Assembly: GCF_036010665.1 (NCBI RefSeq)
Contig: NZ_CP108581.1
Coordinates: 7,125,501-7,189,500, forward strand
Origin: Microbispora sp. NBC_01189
GTDB lineage: Bacteria; Actinomycetota; Actinomycetes; Streptosporangiales; Streptosporangiaceae
Direction of reading: 5' to 3'
Length of the DNA: 64,000 nucleotides
Numbering within the stretch: position 1 is the stretch's first letter; every line of letters begins with the position of its first letter. A program made the translations under genes and the position numbers. The notes under the pieces are model-generated. The model was given only the letters and a program-made list of their open reading frames with translations, had not been told where the DNA came from and made no database searches. Below are positions 30,742-39,821 of this stretch, one piece after another.

Positions 30742-31434
30742 TCAGGGGGCGTAGATCTCCACCACCTTGACGATCTGACCGCGCCGCACCGTGATGAGTG
30801 CGCGCAGGTCACCGGCGTCGGCCCGGAGGATCAGCTTGTCCCGGGAGCAGCGCTGGGTGCCCACATAACGGCTGTTGATGGTCTGGTCGTTCCCCTTGCA
30901 TCCCACGGCGCTGAGGAACTCGACGTCCTTCGCGAGAGGCGCGGCGAAGGCCATCACGTCGCCCTCGGGCGGTCCCTCGAAGTGGCCGTTCGTGCTGCCG
31001 CCGACCTCCGGCACGAACTTGATCGGCCGGTACTCCGCGACGTTCTCGTCCTGCATGGTCACCAGTTGCCCGCGCAGCACGCCGTCCCTGCTCGGGCTGA
31101 GGCCCTTGGTGAAGTCGTGCCCGGGGTCCGACTGGAAGGTCTCGCCGAAGACGCCGGGCGTCGCGGCGGTGATCGGCGGACCGGCCTTCTCCGTCTTCCG
31201 GGGTGTGGCGGTCGTGGCCGCGGGTTCCGGGGTGTCCGACGTGCCGGGGTCCTGCGAGGCCTCCGGAGTGTTGCCGGACGGCTCCGCCGGGGAGGCCGGG
31301 GCCGTCACGGTCACCGTGGCCGTCGCCGTGGCCGTGGCCGTGGCGCCGGAGGAGCCGGAGCAGGCGGTCAGCGACAGGAGGGCGACGGCGGCGGCCGGGA
31401 GGCTCGCGCGCCGGAAAAGATCAAAAGTAGTCAC
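30742..31434 (-). CDS. Putative lipoprotein of unknown function
   Basis: A 230-residue protein with a lipoprotein signal (ASLPAAAVALLSLTACSG, lipobox LTAC). A Thr/Ala/Pro-rich spacer with a TATATATATVTV dipeptide run follows. The C-terminal ~130-residue domain has two cysteines (VGCKGNDQ, TQRCSRDK) that could form a disulfide, and ends LRALITVRRGQIVKVVEIYAP. The start is GTG at 31434. It lies between prcA and pafA on the same strand. Not recognised as a known family. Confidence 0.75.
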   Translation of the reverse strand: MTTFDLFRRASLPAAAVALLSLTACSGSSGATATATATATVTVTAPASPAEPSGNTPEASQDPGTSDTPEPAATTATPRKTEKAGPPITAATPGVFGETFQSDPGHDFTKGLSPSRDGVLRGQLVTMQDENVAEYRPIKFVPEVGGSTNGHFEGPPEGDVMAFAAPLAKDVEFLSAVGCKGNDQTINSRYVGTQRCSRDKLILRADAGDLRALITVRRGQIVKVVEIYAP

Positions 31435-31591
31435 AACCGGATGAGACTAGCGAAACAGGGCTTTGGTTGAGCCGGAATCCCTGATGCGGCCCGTTCCACC
31501 ATGCGGGCCGATCCCGGACCCCGCCGCGAGCACGGCGGCGCCGCGCCCCGGACAGGGACGCGACGCTGGACCGCGTACGGCGAGGGAGACC

Positions 31592-32428
31592 CTACTCGCC
31601 GGAACCCGTGTCGATGTCGCCCTCGGGGCCGATCGGCGGAGCGGTGGGCGGCGGCGCCGCGGGAGTGGTGTCGGGGGCGTGCTCGGCGGTGGCGTCGTCC
31701 GCGGGCTTCTCGGCCCCGGCGCTTTCTCCGTTCTCCCCACTCTCCCGCAGGATCCGCTCCAGGCGCGGGGGGGTCAGGCGCAGGAACTTGCGGTGCTCCC
31801 GCGACCGGTCGAGCACGGCGACCTCGAGCTGCGTCGCGGGCGGACGCTCGCCGCCGGGCTCGGTGAGGGCGGCCAGAGCGGCGTCGAGTGCCCGCGCCAG
31901 CGGCAGCCCCTCCTGGTAGCGCTCCTTGAGCCGGCCCGCCACGGCTTCGGCCTGGCCGCCGATCACGGCCATGCCCTGCTCGTCGAAGACCGAGCCGTCG
32001 AAGGTGAGCCGGTAGATCTGGTCGTCCTCGGGCACGTCGCCCACCTCGGCCACGACGATCTCGACCTCGAGCGACTTGATCGACTCGGTGAAGATCATGC
32101 CGAGGTGCTGGGCGTACAGGTTGGCCAGGCCGCGCCCGGTGACGTCGCTGCGGTTGAAGGTGTAGCCGTTGATGTCGGCGTAGCGGATGCCGGCGAGCCG
32201 CAGCGACTCGAACTCGTTGTACCGCCCGACCGCGGCGAAGCCGATGCGGTCGTAGATCTCACTGATCTTGTGCAGCGCCCTGGACGGGTTGGGCGCCACG
32301 AACAGGATGCCGTCGGCGTACTGCATGACGACCACGCTGCGGCCTCGGGCGATGCCCTTACGGGCGTACTCCGCCCTGTCCCGCATGATCTGCTCGGGTG
32401 AGGCATATCCTCCGAAGGGGATGGACAC
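31592..32428 (-). CDS. prcA: 20S proteasome alpha subunit
   Basis: A 278-residue subunit starting at GTG 32428 with GAGAGGATC upstream. The N-terminal [30 protein letters not shown] is the alpha-subunit gate region of actinobacterial proteasomes. It forms the outer heptameric rings and docks the Arc/Mpa ATPase. The C-terminal ~45 residues are an acidic, Pro-rich tail ([21 protein letters not shown]) that is longer than the fold needs. It lies 21 bp downstream of prcB in one operon. Confidence 0.97.
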   Translation of the reverse strand: MSIPFGGYASPEQIMRDRAEYARKGIARGRSVVVMQYADGILFVAPNPSRALHKISEIYDRIGFAAVGRYNEFESLRLAGIRYADINGYTFNRSDVTGRGLANLYAQHLGMIFTESIKSLEVEIVVAEVGDVPEDDQIYRLTFDGSVFDEQGMAVIGGQAEAVAGRLKERYQEGLPLARALDAALAALTEPGGERPPATQLEVAVLDRSREHRKFLRLTPPRLERILRESGENGESAGAEKPADDATAEHAPDTTPAAPPPTAPPIGPEGDIDTGSGE

Positions 32429-32449
32429 CGGGGGTGATCCTCTCTTGGG

Positions 32450-33286
32450 TTAGCGCAGCGGGGCGGTCGGGCCTTCTGGAGCCGCCATCCGCGTCTCCAG
32501 CATCGACTCGACGAACTCGGCGACCTCGTCGTCCGGCAGGCGGCGGAAGCCGTCGGCGTTGATCACCGACACCACGGGCCAGATCCGCCGCGTGATGTCG
32601 GGCCCGCCCGTCGCGGAGTCGTCGTCGGCCGCGTCGTACAGCGCGTGCAGGCAGGCCAGGGCGGTGTCCTGCGCGCTGCTGTTCTCCCGGTACAGCTTCT
32701 TCAGCGAGCCCCGGGCGAAGATCGAGCCCGAGCCGATCGAGTGGTAGCCGAACTGCTCGTACGGCCCGCCGCCCACGTCGTAGCTGAAGATCCGGCCGCC
32801 TTCGCGGGCCGGGTCGTAGGCCGCGAACAGCGGCACGACCGCCAGGCCCTGCATCGCCATGGCCAGGTTCTCGCGGATCATGGTGGCCAGGCGATGCGCC
32901 TTGCCCTCCGTGGACAGCGAGCGGCCTTCCCGCTTCTCGTAGTGCTCGAGCTCCACCCGGTAGAGGCGGGCCACCTCGATGCCGAGGCTCGCCGTGCCCG
33001 CGATGCCGATGCAGGAGTAGTCGTCGGTGCGGAACACCTTCTCGATGTCCCGCTGCGAGATGATGTTCCCGGAGGTCGCCCGCCTGTCGCCCGCCATCAC
33101 CACGCCGCCCTCGCAGGTCGCCGCGACGATGGTGGTCGCGTGCGGGATCTGCTCGCCCACCGGGGCCGCCAGCGTCTGCGCGCGGGTCGGCAGCAGGTTC
33201 GGCGCGTGCGCGCCGAGGAACTCGGTGAACGACGACGACCCCGTATCTATGAAGAGGCTGTTCATCCAGGCCGGCTGAGATGCCAC
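32450..33286 (-). CDS. prcB: 20S proteasome beta subunit
   Basis: A 278-residue precursor. The GTG at 33286 is chosen because GGAGGG lies 8 nt upstream; an in-frame ATG at 33304 lacks one. A propeptide of ~50 residues precedes the mature N-terminal threonine (Thr51 in [14 protein letters not shown]). This Thr is released by autocleavage and is the catalytic nucleophile. [22 protein letters not shown] and [28 protein letters not shown] are hallmark beta-subunit blocks. It forms the two inner rings of the 20S core. pup is not directly upstream, unlike the usual pup-prcB-prcA order. Confidence 0.97.
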   Translation of the reverse strand: MASQPAWMNSLFIDTGSSSFTEFLGAHAPNLLPTRAQTLAAPVGEQIPHATTIVAATCEGGVVMAGDRRATSGNIISQRDIEKVFRTDDYSCIGIAGTASLGIEVARLYRVELEHYEKREGRSLSTEGKAHRLATMIRENLAMAMQGLAVVPLFAAYDPAREGGRIFSYDVGGGPYEQFGYHSIGSGSIFARGSLKKLYRENSSAQDTALACLHALYDAADDDSATGGPDITRRIWPVVSVINADGFRRLPDDEVAEFVESMLETRMAAPEGPTAPLR

Positions 33287-33630
33287 GCGACTCCCTCCAA
33301 GCATGCGTTGTTACGCCCGACCCTACTCAGGTCGGCGCACTGGTTGCACTCTTCCCGATCAGCTCAGCGCGAACCGAGATCACCCGGCGCTCCGGTCCAC
33401 GGCCCCGGCTCGTTCGCCGGACCTTCTCTTTACGCGGTGGTGATCGTCCGCCTGGACCGGCGTGTCCGCACGTCAGCGCGTACGGGAAGGGCGTGCGGGA
33501 GGGCCGTGCGGGAGGAGCGTGCCGGGTGGGCGAGGTTGTGCGCCGCCGCCGGTGGGGAAGGTGCAGGGGCACGGGGCACGGGGCACGGGACACCGGACAC
33601 CGCGCGCCGGGACGAGAAGGGCGGGACGTG
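33287..33630. promoter_or_regulatory. Divergent intergenic region, prcB / oxidoreductase
   Basis: About 345 bp without a gene, holding the promoters of prcBA (minus) and of the plus-strand block. Towards the plus gene it carries a GGGCACG heptamer array (33567-33601). It also has three loose repeats of a G-rich CGTGC-containing unit near 33480-33530. No convincing -10/-35 pair was identified. Confidence 0.4.
33567..33601. repeat. Heptanucleotide tandem repeat
   Basis: Three perfect GGGCACG units followed by two GGACACC units in exact 7-nt phase, 30 bp before the oxidoreductase start. Confidence 0.8.
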
Positions 33631-34854
33631 ATGACGGTGAAGGTGGGCATCGCCGGGCTGGGCGTGATCGCGCTGGCCGTCTACCTGCCCCTGCTGGCGC
33701 GGCGGCGCGACCTGTTCCGGATCGCCGCAGTCTGCGACCTCGACCGCGACCACGCGGAGGCGGCCGGCCGGGAGGCCGGCGCACCGGCGTACGACGACCC
33801 GGCGAGGATGCTCGACGACGGCGGTGGACCCGGCGGGCTCGACGCGGTGCTCGTGCTGACGCCGGGATCCCACGGCCCGCTCGTGCGGGCCGCGCTCGAA
33901 CGCGGCCTGTGGGTGCTGGCCGAGAAACCGCTCGCCTACAGCCGTGCCGAACTGGACGGCCTGCCCGGCGACCGCCTGATGGTCGGCTACATGAAGCAGT
34001 ACGACCCCGCCTCCCAGCGACTGCTGGAGGCCCTGCACGAGGCGGGCGGGCCGGGGGTCGTCCGCCACCTGGACGTCACCGTGCTGCATCCGTCGGAGGA
34101 CTCACAGCTGCTGTTCGCCCGCGTGCGCCGCGGACGGCCCGCGCCCGAGCGGGTCGCCCCCTACGCCGAGGCCGACGAGGCGGCGCTCACCGCGGCGCTC
34201 GGCACGTCGTCGGAGCGGCTGCGGCGGCTGTACGCCGAGGTCGTGCTGGGCAGCCTCTGCCACGAACTGTCGCTCATGCGGCTGTTCACCGGGTCGCCCG
34301 ACACCGTGGACCACGTCGCCGTGTGGCCTCCCGACGTCTTCCCGCCGTCGGTCGAGCTGAGCGGGACCCTGCCGGCCGAGAGTTCCGGCAGGTACGGCAT
34401 CCGCTGGCACTACCTGCCGAGCTACCCCGCCTACCACGAGATCGTGACGCTGCACCACGAGCACGGCTCGATGGAGCTGCGCTTCCCCTCGCCGTACCTG
34501 CTGAACGCGCCCACCCGCCTGACGGTCGCCTGCCGGGTCGGGACCACCGAGCGGACGATCGTCCACCAGGACGTCGCCGAGTCCTTCGAGCGGCAGCTTC
34601 TCGCCTTCCACCGGTTCGTCACCCAGGACGAACGTCCACTCACCGGACTGGACGGGGCCCTGGAGGATATCGTCACGGCGCAGCGGATCGTCCACCGGTA
34701 CGCCCGGTGGGCGGGCATCCCCATCGCCGGGGAGTGCGCGGGCGAGCCCACGGGCGCCCCGCCGGAGGCGGCCGCCGGGGGCGCCGACAGGAGCGACACC
34801 GAGGAGGGCGCGAGTGGAGCCGGTCACGCCGAGGAGCGCGTCAGCCGACCCTGA
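33631..34854 (+). CDS. Gfo/Idh/MocA family oxidoreductase
   Basis: A 407-residue NAD(P)-dependent oxidoreductase. The N-terminal Rossmann fold has VGIAGLGVIALAVYLPLLARR and VCDLDRDHA. The family signature AEKPLAYS supplies the catalytic Lys. The C-terminal domain includes GSLCHELSLMRLFTGSP and ends in a non-conserved acidic tail. Members act on sugars, inositols and related polyols. ATG 33631 begins the conserved fold directly. It overlaps the following GH38-like gene by 41 bp, so the two are co-translated and probably act on the same carbohydrate. The substrate is unknown. Confidence 0.9.
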   Translation: MTVKVGIAGLGVIALAVYLPLLARRRDLFRIAAVCDLDRDHAEAAGREAGAPAYDDPARMLDDGGGPGGLDAVLVLTPGSHGPLVRAALERGLWVLAEKPLAYSRAELDGLPGDRLMVGYMKQYDPASQRLLEALHEAGGPGVVRHLDVTVLHPSEDSQLLFARVRRGRPAPERVAPYAEADEAALTAALGTSSERLRRLYAEVVLGSLCHELSLMRLFTGSPDTVDHVAVWPPDVFPPSVELSGTLPAESSGRYGIRWHYLPSYPAYHEIVTLHHEHGSMELRFPSPYLLNAPTRLTVACRVGTTERTIVHQDVAESFERQLLAFHRFVTQDERPLTGLDGALEDIVTAQRIVHRYARWAGIPIAGECAGEPTGAPPEAAAGGADRSDTEEGASGAGHAEERVSRP

Positions 34855-36400
34855 GCCCCCCGCCGGCCCCACCGATGCCGAACCCGGGCTCGCGAACGCG
34901 GGCCACCCCGAACCCCCGGTCGCCCCCACCACAGCCGGCGCGGCGGAGCCCGCAGGGGACGGATCGGGCGCGGGCCGGGAGCAGACGGCCCAGGCGGTCG
35001 TGGACCTCGTCGCCGCCGCACTCGCCGGGGCGGCGCCGAAGGGCTCCCTCGTGGTCGTCAACCCCTCGCCGTTCGAGCGGACCGGCCTGGTGCTCGCCGA
35101 CCTGCCGGAAAACCGCGCCCGGCTGGTGGACGCGGCGGGGAGCCCGGTGCCGCTCCAGCGGCTCGGACTCGCGCCCACGCTGCTCGACGAGACGGTCATG
35201 GACGACCTGCGGCCGTTCCTCGGGCGGATCCACGGCCGTGAGCTCCACGGCCACGAGATCGTCTCCTGGGACGCGGCGGACGGCGTCTTCACCGTGACCG
35301 TGGGCCGCCACGCCTCCGGCCGCTACTCCTACGAGGATCTGCGGCGGGCGATCCTGGAGGCGGAGCCGGGGTTCCGGGTCGTCCGCACGGTGGCCGAACC
35401 CGTCGTCACCGTGGCGGCTCTCGTCACCGTGCCGCCGCTCGGGCGCGCCGTCCTCACCTCCCGGTCCCCCGCACCCGCGGGGCCGGCCGCCGTGGCGCAT
35501 CCCCTGCGAGTCGATCCGTACGGCTTCGACCCGGTGCTCGACAACGGGCTGCTGCGGGTGTGTGTGACCGGCGATGGGACGCTCTCGCTGCGCGCCGCCG
35601 ACGGCACCGAGGTCCACGGAGTCGGGCGGGTCGTCCACGGCGGGGACGCCGGAGACACCCCCACGCACGCGCCTCCGCCGATCGACCGGCTCCTCGACCG
35701 GCCCGCGGACGTCTCCGTCGAGGAGATCTGCTCGGGCCCGCTCACCGGCGTGTACGAGATCGTCCGGGCGTACGACCGGCCGGCCGCGATCGGCGGCGGC
35801 ACTGAGCGGTCCGGCGGCGCTGAGCGGTCCGGCGGCGGGGACGTCCGGACGGTCGTGACCACCCGGGTGGAACTGCGGGCGGGCGAGCCGTACGCGCGGT
35901 GCGAGATCAGCCTGGACGTGCGCTGCCGCGACCACCGTGTCCGCTGGCACGCGCCGCTGCCGCGGGCGGCGGCGGAGTCGCACACGGAGGGGCGGTTCGC
36001 GGAGGGGCGGCGGGGCCTGACGGCCGGGAACGGGGACGGGGGCCGGGCCGGCGAGCGGCCGATCCCGGTCTTCCCCGCCGAGTCGTTCGCCGCCGCGGGC
36101 GGCCTGGCCGTGCTGCTCGACCACGTCGGCGAGTGCGAGATCACCGGGAACGGGACGGAGATGGCGGTGACGCTGGTCCGGCCCGCCGGCCACCTGTCCG
36201 GGAACCGCAACCCCTGCCTGGACGAGCCCGCGGGCCCCGAGACGCCTGCTCCGGCCGCTCTGTGCCAGGGGCCGCTGCCGGTGCGCCTCGCCGTCCTGCC
36301 GTACGCGGGCGAGTGGCGCGAGGCGGGGCTGCCGAGGCTCGTGGAGGAGTTCCGCCATGATCTGCTCGCCGTACCGGGCAGCGGCGCCGGCGGACCGTGA
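34814..36400 (+). CDS. GH38 alpha-mannosidase-like C-terminal half without catalytic domain
   Basis: A 528-residue protein. After a ~55-residue Pro/Ala-rich, poorly conserved N-terminus, it begins at LVVVNPSPFERTGLVLADLP. It continues with VLDNGLLRVCVTGDGTLSLRAADG, RVELRAGEPYARCEISLDVRCRDHRVRWHAPLP and LLDHVGECEI. These are the beta-sandwich segments found after the catalytic barrel in GH38 alpha-mannosidases. The N-terminal barrel with the zinc ligands and nucleophilic Asp is absent. The start is GTG 34814 with AGGAGG upstream, inside the oxidoreductase gene. It may bind carbohydrate, or it may be a domain relic. Confidence is moderate for the homology and low for function. Confidence 0.7.
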   Translation: MEPVTPRSASADPEPPAGPTDAEPGLANAGHPEPPVAPTTAGAAEPAGDGSGAGREQTAQAVVDLVAAALAGAAPKGSLVVVNPSPFERTGLVLADLPENRARLVDAAGSPVPLQRLGLAPTLLDETVMDDLRPFLGRIHGRELHGHEIVSWDAADGVFTVTVGRHASGRYSYEDLRRAILEAEPGFRVVRTVAEPVVTVAALVTVPPLGRAVLTSRSPAPAGPAAVAHPLRVDPYGFDPVLDNGLLRVCVTGDGTLSLRAADGTEVHGVGRVVHGGDAGDTPTHAPPPIDRLLDRPADVSVEEICSGPLTGVYEIVRAYDRPAAIGGGTERSGGAERSGGGDVRTVVTTRVELRAGEPYARCEISLDVRCRDHRVRWHAPLPRAAAESHTEGRFAEGRRGLTAGNGDGGRAGERPIPVFPAESFAAAGGLAVLLDHVGECEITGNGTEMAVTLVRPAGHLSGNRNPCLDEPAGPETPAPAALCQGPLPVRLAVLPYAGEWREAGLPRLVEEFRHDLLAVPGSGAGGP

Positions 36401-36523
36401 ACCGGGCGGATCCGCCCGCACTGCGGTTGTTCTTCCGCGGTTTTTCGTTCAGCCCGGCCCGGGTAGTGGAGATATTCACTCGCCTTGAGGCACCGAAGAG
36501 CACCGGCGGGGCAGGAGGAGGGC

Positions 36524-38101
36524 ATGCTGGACCGGTCGCACCGCCTGGAGCCGGGCCGTCTGGAACGCTTCGCTCTCCGCGGCGCGCCGGGACCGGCCGG
36601 GGTGGCCCTGGCGGGCGCCGGCTTCGCACTGCTGGCCGGTCTGGTGGCCGGCCGGTGGGAGCCGCTGTATGCCACCGACCGGGCCGTGACCGACGACCTC
36701 AACCGGTTGGTCGCCGGTGACACGCTCGTCCTCGACATCCTCCGGGCGCTGACCGACTTCGGCGGCGGCACCATCCTGACCTGCGTGCTGGTCCTGGCCA
36801 CCGTGTTCCTGCTCGTCCGGCGCGAGCTACGGCCGGCCGCCTTTGTCGTAGCCACGTCGCTCGGCGCGCTGATCCTCTACGCCGTGCTGAAGCTGCTGAT
36901 CGGCAGGCTGCGTCCCGTCGTGGCCGAGCCCGTGGCCACGGCGACCGGGATGAGCTTTCCCAGCGGCCACTCGATGAGCTCCCTGGTCTCCTACGGTGTG
37001 CTCCTGCTGGTCTTCGCGCCGCTCGCGCCCCGGCGGGCGCGCGCCCTCGCCGTCGCCGCCGTCGCGGCCCTCGTCGTGCTCGTCGGCTTCACTCGCGTCG
37101 CGCTCGGCGTACACCATCTGAGCGACGTGATCGGCGGCTGGCTTCTCGGGCTGGTCTGGCTCTGGGTCACCGCCGCGGCCTTCCGGCCCTGGCGACCGGA
37201 GCCCGTGCCCGGCCCCCACGGGGGCCGGGAACCGCCGCCCCGAGAGCCATCGCCTCGTGACTCGGTGCACCGGGATTCGCTGCTCCGTGACTCGCTGCCC
37301 CGTGACTCGCTGCCCCGGGAGTCGCCGCCGCGTCCCTGGCGCGCTGCGGCGGAGGCGCTGACGGCCTGGGTGCTCGTGCTCGGGGCGCTGTTCGGGACCG
37401 GGTTGCTGCTCACCAGGGCGTCCGGGAGCACGGCCCTGGCCGCCGCCGATCACTTGGTCGTCCGGTGGGTCTCCGGTCTGCGAACCCCCGTGCTCGACAA
37501 GGTGACCGCGTTCGGCGACCGGATCGGCGACCTCCCGTGGATCCTCGCCGGCACCCTCGCGGTCTGCGCTCTCGCCCTGATCGCGCTGCGGCGCGCACGG
37601 CCCGCGGTGTTCCCGCTCGTGGTGACGGCGGGGCAACTGGCCCTGTTCCGCACCGCCTCGGCGGCGGTCGGCCGCTTCCACCCCGCCACGCCGGTCCAGC
37701 TGCCCGGCGACCTGACCATCGTCCCGCCGGTCCCGCCGGTCCCGTCACCCGGCGATCCGGCGGCCGGCCTGGCGATCGCCGTGCACCAGTCATGGCCGCC
37801 GCTCGCGTCAGGCTTCCCCTCCAGTCAGGTCGCCGGCGTGGTGGCCCTCTTCACGGCGATCGTGGTCCTGGTCGGGCGCGCTACGACACGCCGTGAACGG
37901 CGACTGGCGGCGGGCACGGCGGCGGTGCTAGTCCCGCTGCTGTGCGCCCTGTCGCAGATCTATCGTGGGACGCAGCACCCCATAGGCGTGCTCGCGAGCG
38001 CGCTGCTGGCGCTTCCATGGGTCGCCGTGGCGTGGTGGGTGCTGCTCCGTGACCGGGCCACACGGCCGCCCGAACGGCCGCCCGACAGCCGACGCCGGTG
38101 A
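36524..38101 (+). CDS. Membrane protein with tandem PAP2 phosphatase domains
   Basis: A 525-residue polytopic protein starting at ATG 36524 (AGGAGG upstream). Domain 1 (~20-235) has the full PAP2 set: KLLIGRLRP, FPSGHSMSS and TRVALGVHHLSDVIGG. It should dephosphorylate a lipid or isoprenoid phosphate at the membrane surface. A soluble linker with RDSLP-type repeats follows. Domain 2 (~285-510) keeps the membrane layout but has VGRFHP, FPSSQ in place of PSGH, and YRGTQHPIGV. It has lost key catalytic residues and is probably inactive. The gene ends in a strong hairpin. Confidence 0.88.
   Translation: MLDRSHRLEPGRLERFALRGAPGPAGVALAGAGFALLAGLVAGRWEPLYATDRAVTDDLNRLVAGDTLVLDILRALTDFGGGTILTCVLVLATVFLLVRRELRPAAFVVATSLGALILYAVLKLLIGRLRPVVAEPVATATGMSFPSGHSMSSLVSYGVLLLVFAPLAPRRARALAVAAVAALVVLVGFTRVALGVHHLSDVIGGWLLGLVWLWVTAAAFRPWRPEPVPGPHGGREPPPREPSPRDSVHRDSLLRDSLPRDSLPRESPPRPWRAAAEALTAWVLVLGALFGTGLLLTRASGSTALAAADHLVVRWVSGLRTPVLDKVTAFGDRIGDLPWILAGTLAVCALALIALRRARPAVFPLVVTAGQLALFRTASAAVGRFHPATPVQLPGDLTIVPPVPPVPSPGDPAAGLAIAVHQSWPPLASGFPSSQVAGVVALFTAIVVLVGRATTRRERRLAAGTAAVLVPLLCALSQIYRGTQHPIGVLASALLALPWVAVAWWVLLRDRATRPPERPPDSRRR
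37256..37330. repeat. 15-nt tandem repeat in the PAP2 linker
   Basis: Five in-frame copies of a 15-nt unit (consensus CGTGACTCGCTGCCC) encode RDS-x-x repeats between the two PAP2 domains. A more diverged copy precedes them. Confidence 0.85.
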
Positions 38102-38126
38102 CCGGCCGGGCTCTTCGCCCGGCCGG
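38102..38126. terminator. Hairpin after the PAP2 gene
   Basis: CCGGCCGGGC, loop TCTTC, GCCCGGCCGG: a perfect 10-bp stem beginning one base after the PAP2 stop codon's second base. It lies between the PAP2 gene and convergent pup. Confidence 0.65.
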
Positions 38127-38218
38127 CGCATCGGGGGCGCGGCGGCCGGCGCACCGGATGGCTCCGGGCGCCGCCACCGGCCCAGACGTCTCCCCCCTTG
38201 GGTGACGTCCCCCCTGGG

Positions 38219-38431
38219 TTACTGTCCGCCCTTCTGCACGTAGGAGCGGACGAACTCCTCCGCGTTCTCCTCCAGGACCTCGTCGATCTCGTCCAGGATC
38301 GCGTCGACATCGTCAGTGAGCTTCTCGTGGCGCTCCTGCACGTCGGAAGACGTTTGCGCCTCGACTTCCTCGACCTCGTTCTCCTGGCGGCCAGTCTGCT
38401 TCTGGCCGCCGCCGGTTTCCTTGGTCGCCAT
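38219..38431 (-). CDS. pup: Prokaryotic ubiquitin-like protein Pup
   Basis: A 70-residue protein starting MATKETGGGQKQTG and ending VRSYVQKGGQ. The acidic helical middle (EVEEVEAQTSSDVQERHEKLTDDVDAILDEIDEVLEENAEEF) is what the Arc coiled coil recognises. The C-terminal GGQ means Dop must first deamidate Gln to Glu before PafA can ligate it. GGAGGT lies 7 nt before the ATG at 38431. It stands alone: convergent with PAP2, divergent from the kinase gene, and about 5 kb from prcB. Confidence 0.97.
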   Translation of the reverse strand: MATKETGGGQKQTGRQENEVEEVEAQTSSDVQERHEKLTDDVDAILDEIDEVLEENAEEFVRSYVQKGGQ

Positions 38432-38642
38432 CCCTGACACCTCCGCTGCTCGGGGGGACGCCTCTCCCCATATCTTCCCCGAACCGGCCGACATTGCGCG
38501 CGTCGGGGCTCGCGATCTTTGGAACGGTGTCCGCGGTGGGCGCGCCGAGCCTCGGCGCGGGCCTTCGCTACATCGGATCGTTATCGACGTCACACTCTTC
38601 GTGGCCGCCTTTCGGCGTCGTACCCCCACCCGCGGGACGACA

Positions 38643-39821
38643 ATGGGGGATCACGGATCTGGGCCGGCTCTAGCACACGGGTGGTCGATGGCATCGCACG
38701 CACGGCAACTGCTGGCGGATCGCTACAAGCTGCTGACGCCCTTCCGGCGGGACGGCGGAGGGATCATGTGGCAGGCCCATGATCTTCGCCTCAAGCGCGA
38801 CGTCGCGATCAAGGAGGTGCAGCCGCCGTACCGCGTGGACGTGGCGGACCTGCCCGCCGCCCGCAGGCAGGCGTTGCGGGAGGCCCGCTCGGCGGCCCGG
38901 CTGAGCCATCCGGCCGTGATCACCGTGCACGACCTCCTGGAGGACAAGGGCCGGCTCTGGATCGTCACGGAGCTGCTCCAGGGGCTCACGCTCGGGGACA
39001 CCGTGCGTCATCTCGGGCGGCTGCCGGTCCACTGGGCCACCTGGGTCGGTTTCCAGCTCCTCTCGGGTGTGCGGCACGCGCACGTGATGGGCGTGGTCCA
39101 CGGGGACATCCGGCCGGGCAACGTGACGCTGACCGAGGACCGGGTGGTGCTGACCGACTTCGGCATCGCCGCCTTCGACCGGGACCCGGCGGGACGGACG
39201 ACGGTGCCCGTGACGCGGTCGGGGGCCTATCTCGCGCCCGAGCGCCTCCGGGGCGAGGACCTCGCCCCCGCCGCCGACCTGTGGTCGTTCGGCGCCACGC
39301 TGTACTGCGGCGTGGAGGGCAGGCCGCCGTACCCGAGCATGGGCCCGCTGTCGGCCGGGATGATGTCCGGCCGCGAGCCGGACCCGCCGCGCCGTGCGGG
39401 CCCGCTGCGGCCGTTGATCGAGGGCCTGCTGCGGCGCGACCCGCTGGAACGGTTCACGATCGAGCAGGCCATGCACATGCTCGTGGAGATGCTGCGGCGG
39501 CAGGGCATCCCCGCCGCCGCGCCGGGCCGGACCTCCGGCGAGCTACCCAGCCGCGCCCGGACGAACCCGTACGGGCACTCCCCCGCTCTCGGCGCGCCCC
39601 CGCGGCAGGCGGAGCTGACCACCGGGTCCTCGTACGGCGAGGGCCGCCAGCGTGGGGGCGCTCCGCGCTGGCCCGCGCCCCCAAGCCGTCCACGCCGTCA
39701 CGCCGGCCCGGGCGGTTCGGGCGGTTCGGGCGGTTCGGGCGGTTCGGGTAGTCCGGGCTATCCCCCGAATCCCGGTGGAGGTCACCCGGGCGGCCCGCGC
39801 CCGCCGGCCGCCCCGTTGTGA
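38643..39821 (+). CDS. Ser/Thr protein kinase-like protein with HGD loop
   Basis: A soluble ~392-residue protein. The N-lobe starts LLADRYKLLTPFRRDGGGIMWQAHD and has VAIKEV with the ATP-binding Lys. The catalytic loop reads VVHGDIRPGNVTL, with the Arg of HRD replaced by Gly but Asp and Asn kept. TDFG and YLAPER follow. The C-terminal ~100 residues are Pro/Gly-rich with a GGS repeat (9-nt units near 39716-39756) and no membrane helix or sensor domain. It may be active or a pseudokinase. ATG 38643 is used; ATG 38688, closer to the fold, is the alternative. It lies between pup and dop on the opposite strand. Confidence 0.82.
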   Translation: MGDHGSGPALAHGWSMASHARQLLADRYKLLTPFRRDGGGIMWQAHDLRLKRDVAIKEVQPPYRVDVADLPAARRQALREARSAARLSHPAVITVHDLLEDKGRLWIVTELLQGLTLGDTVRHLGRLPVHWATWVGFQLLSGVRHAHVMGVVHGDIRPGNVTLTEDRVVLTDFGIAAFDRDPAGRTTVPVTRSGAYLAPERLRGEDLAPAADLWSFGATLYCGVEGRPPYPSMGPLSAGMMSGREPDPPRRAGPLRPLIEGLLRRDPLERFTIEQAMHMLVEMLRRQGIPAAAPGRTSGELPSRARTNPYGHSPALGAPPRQAELTTGSSYGEGRQRGGAPRWPAPPSRPRRHAGPGGSGGSGGSGGSGSPGYPPNPGGGHPGGPRPPAAPL

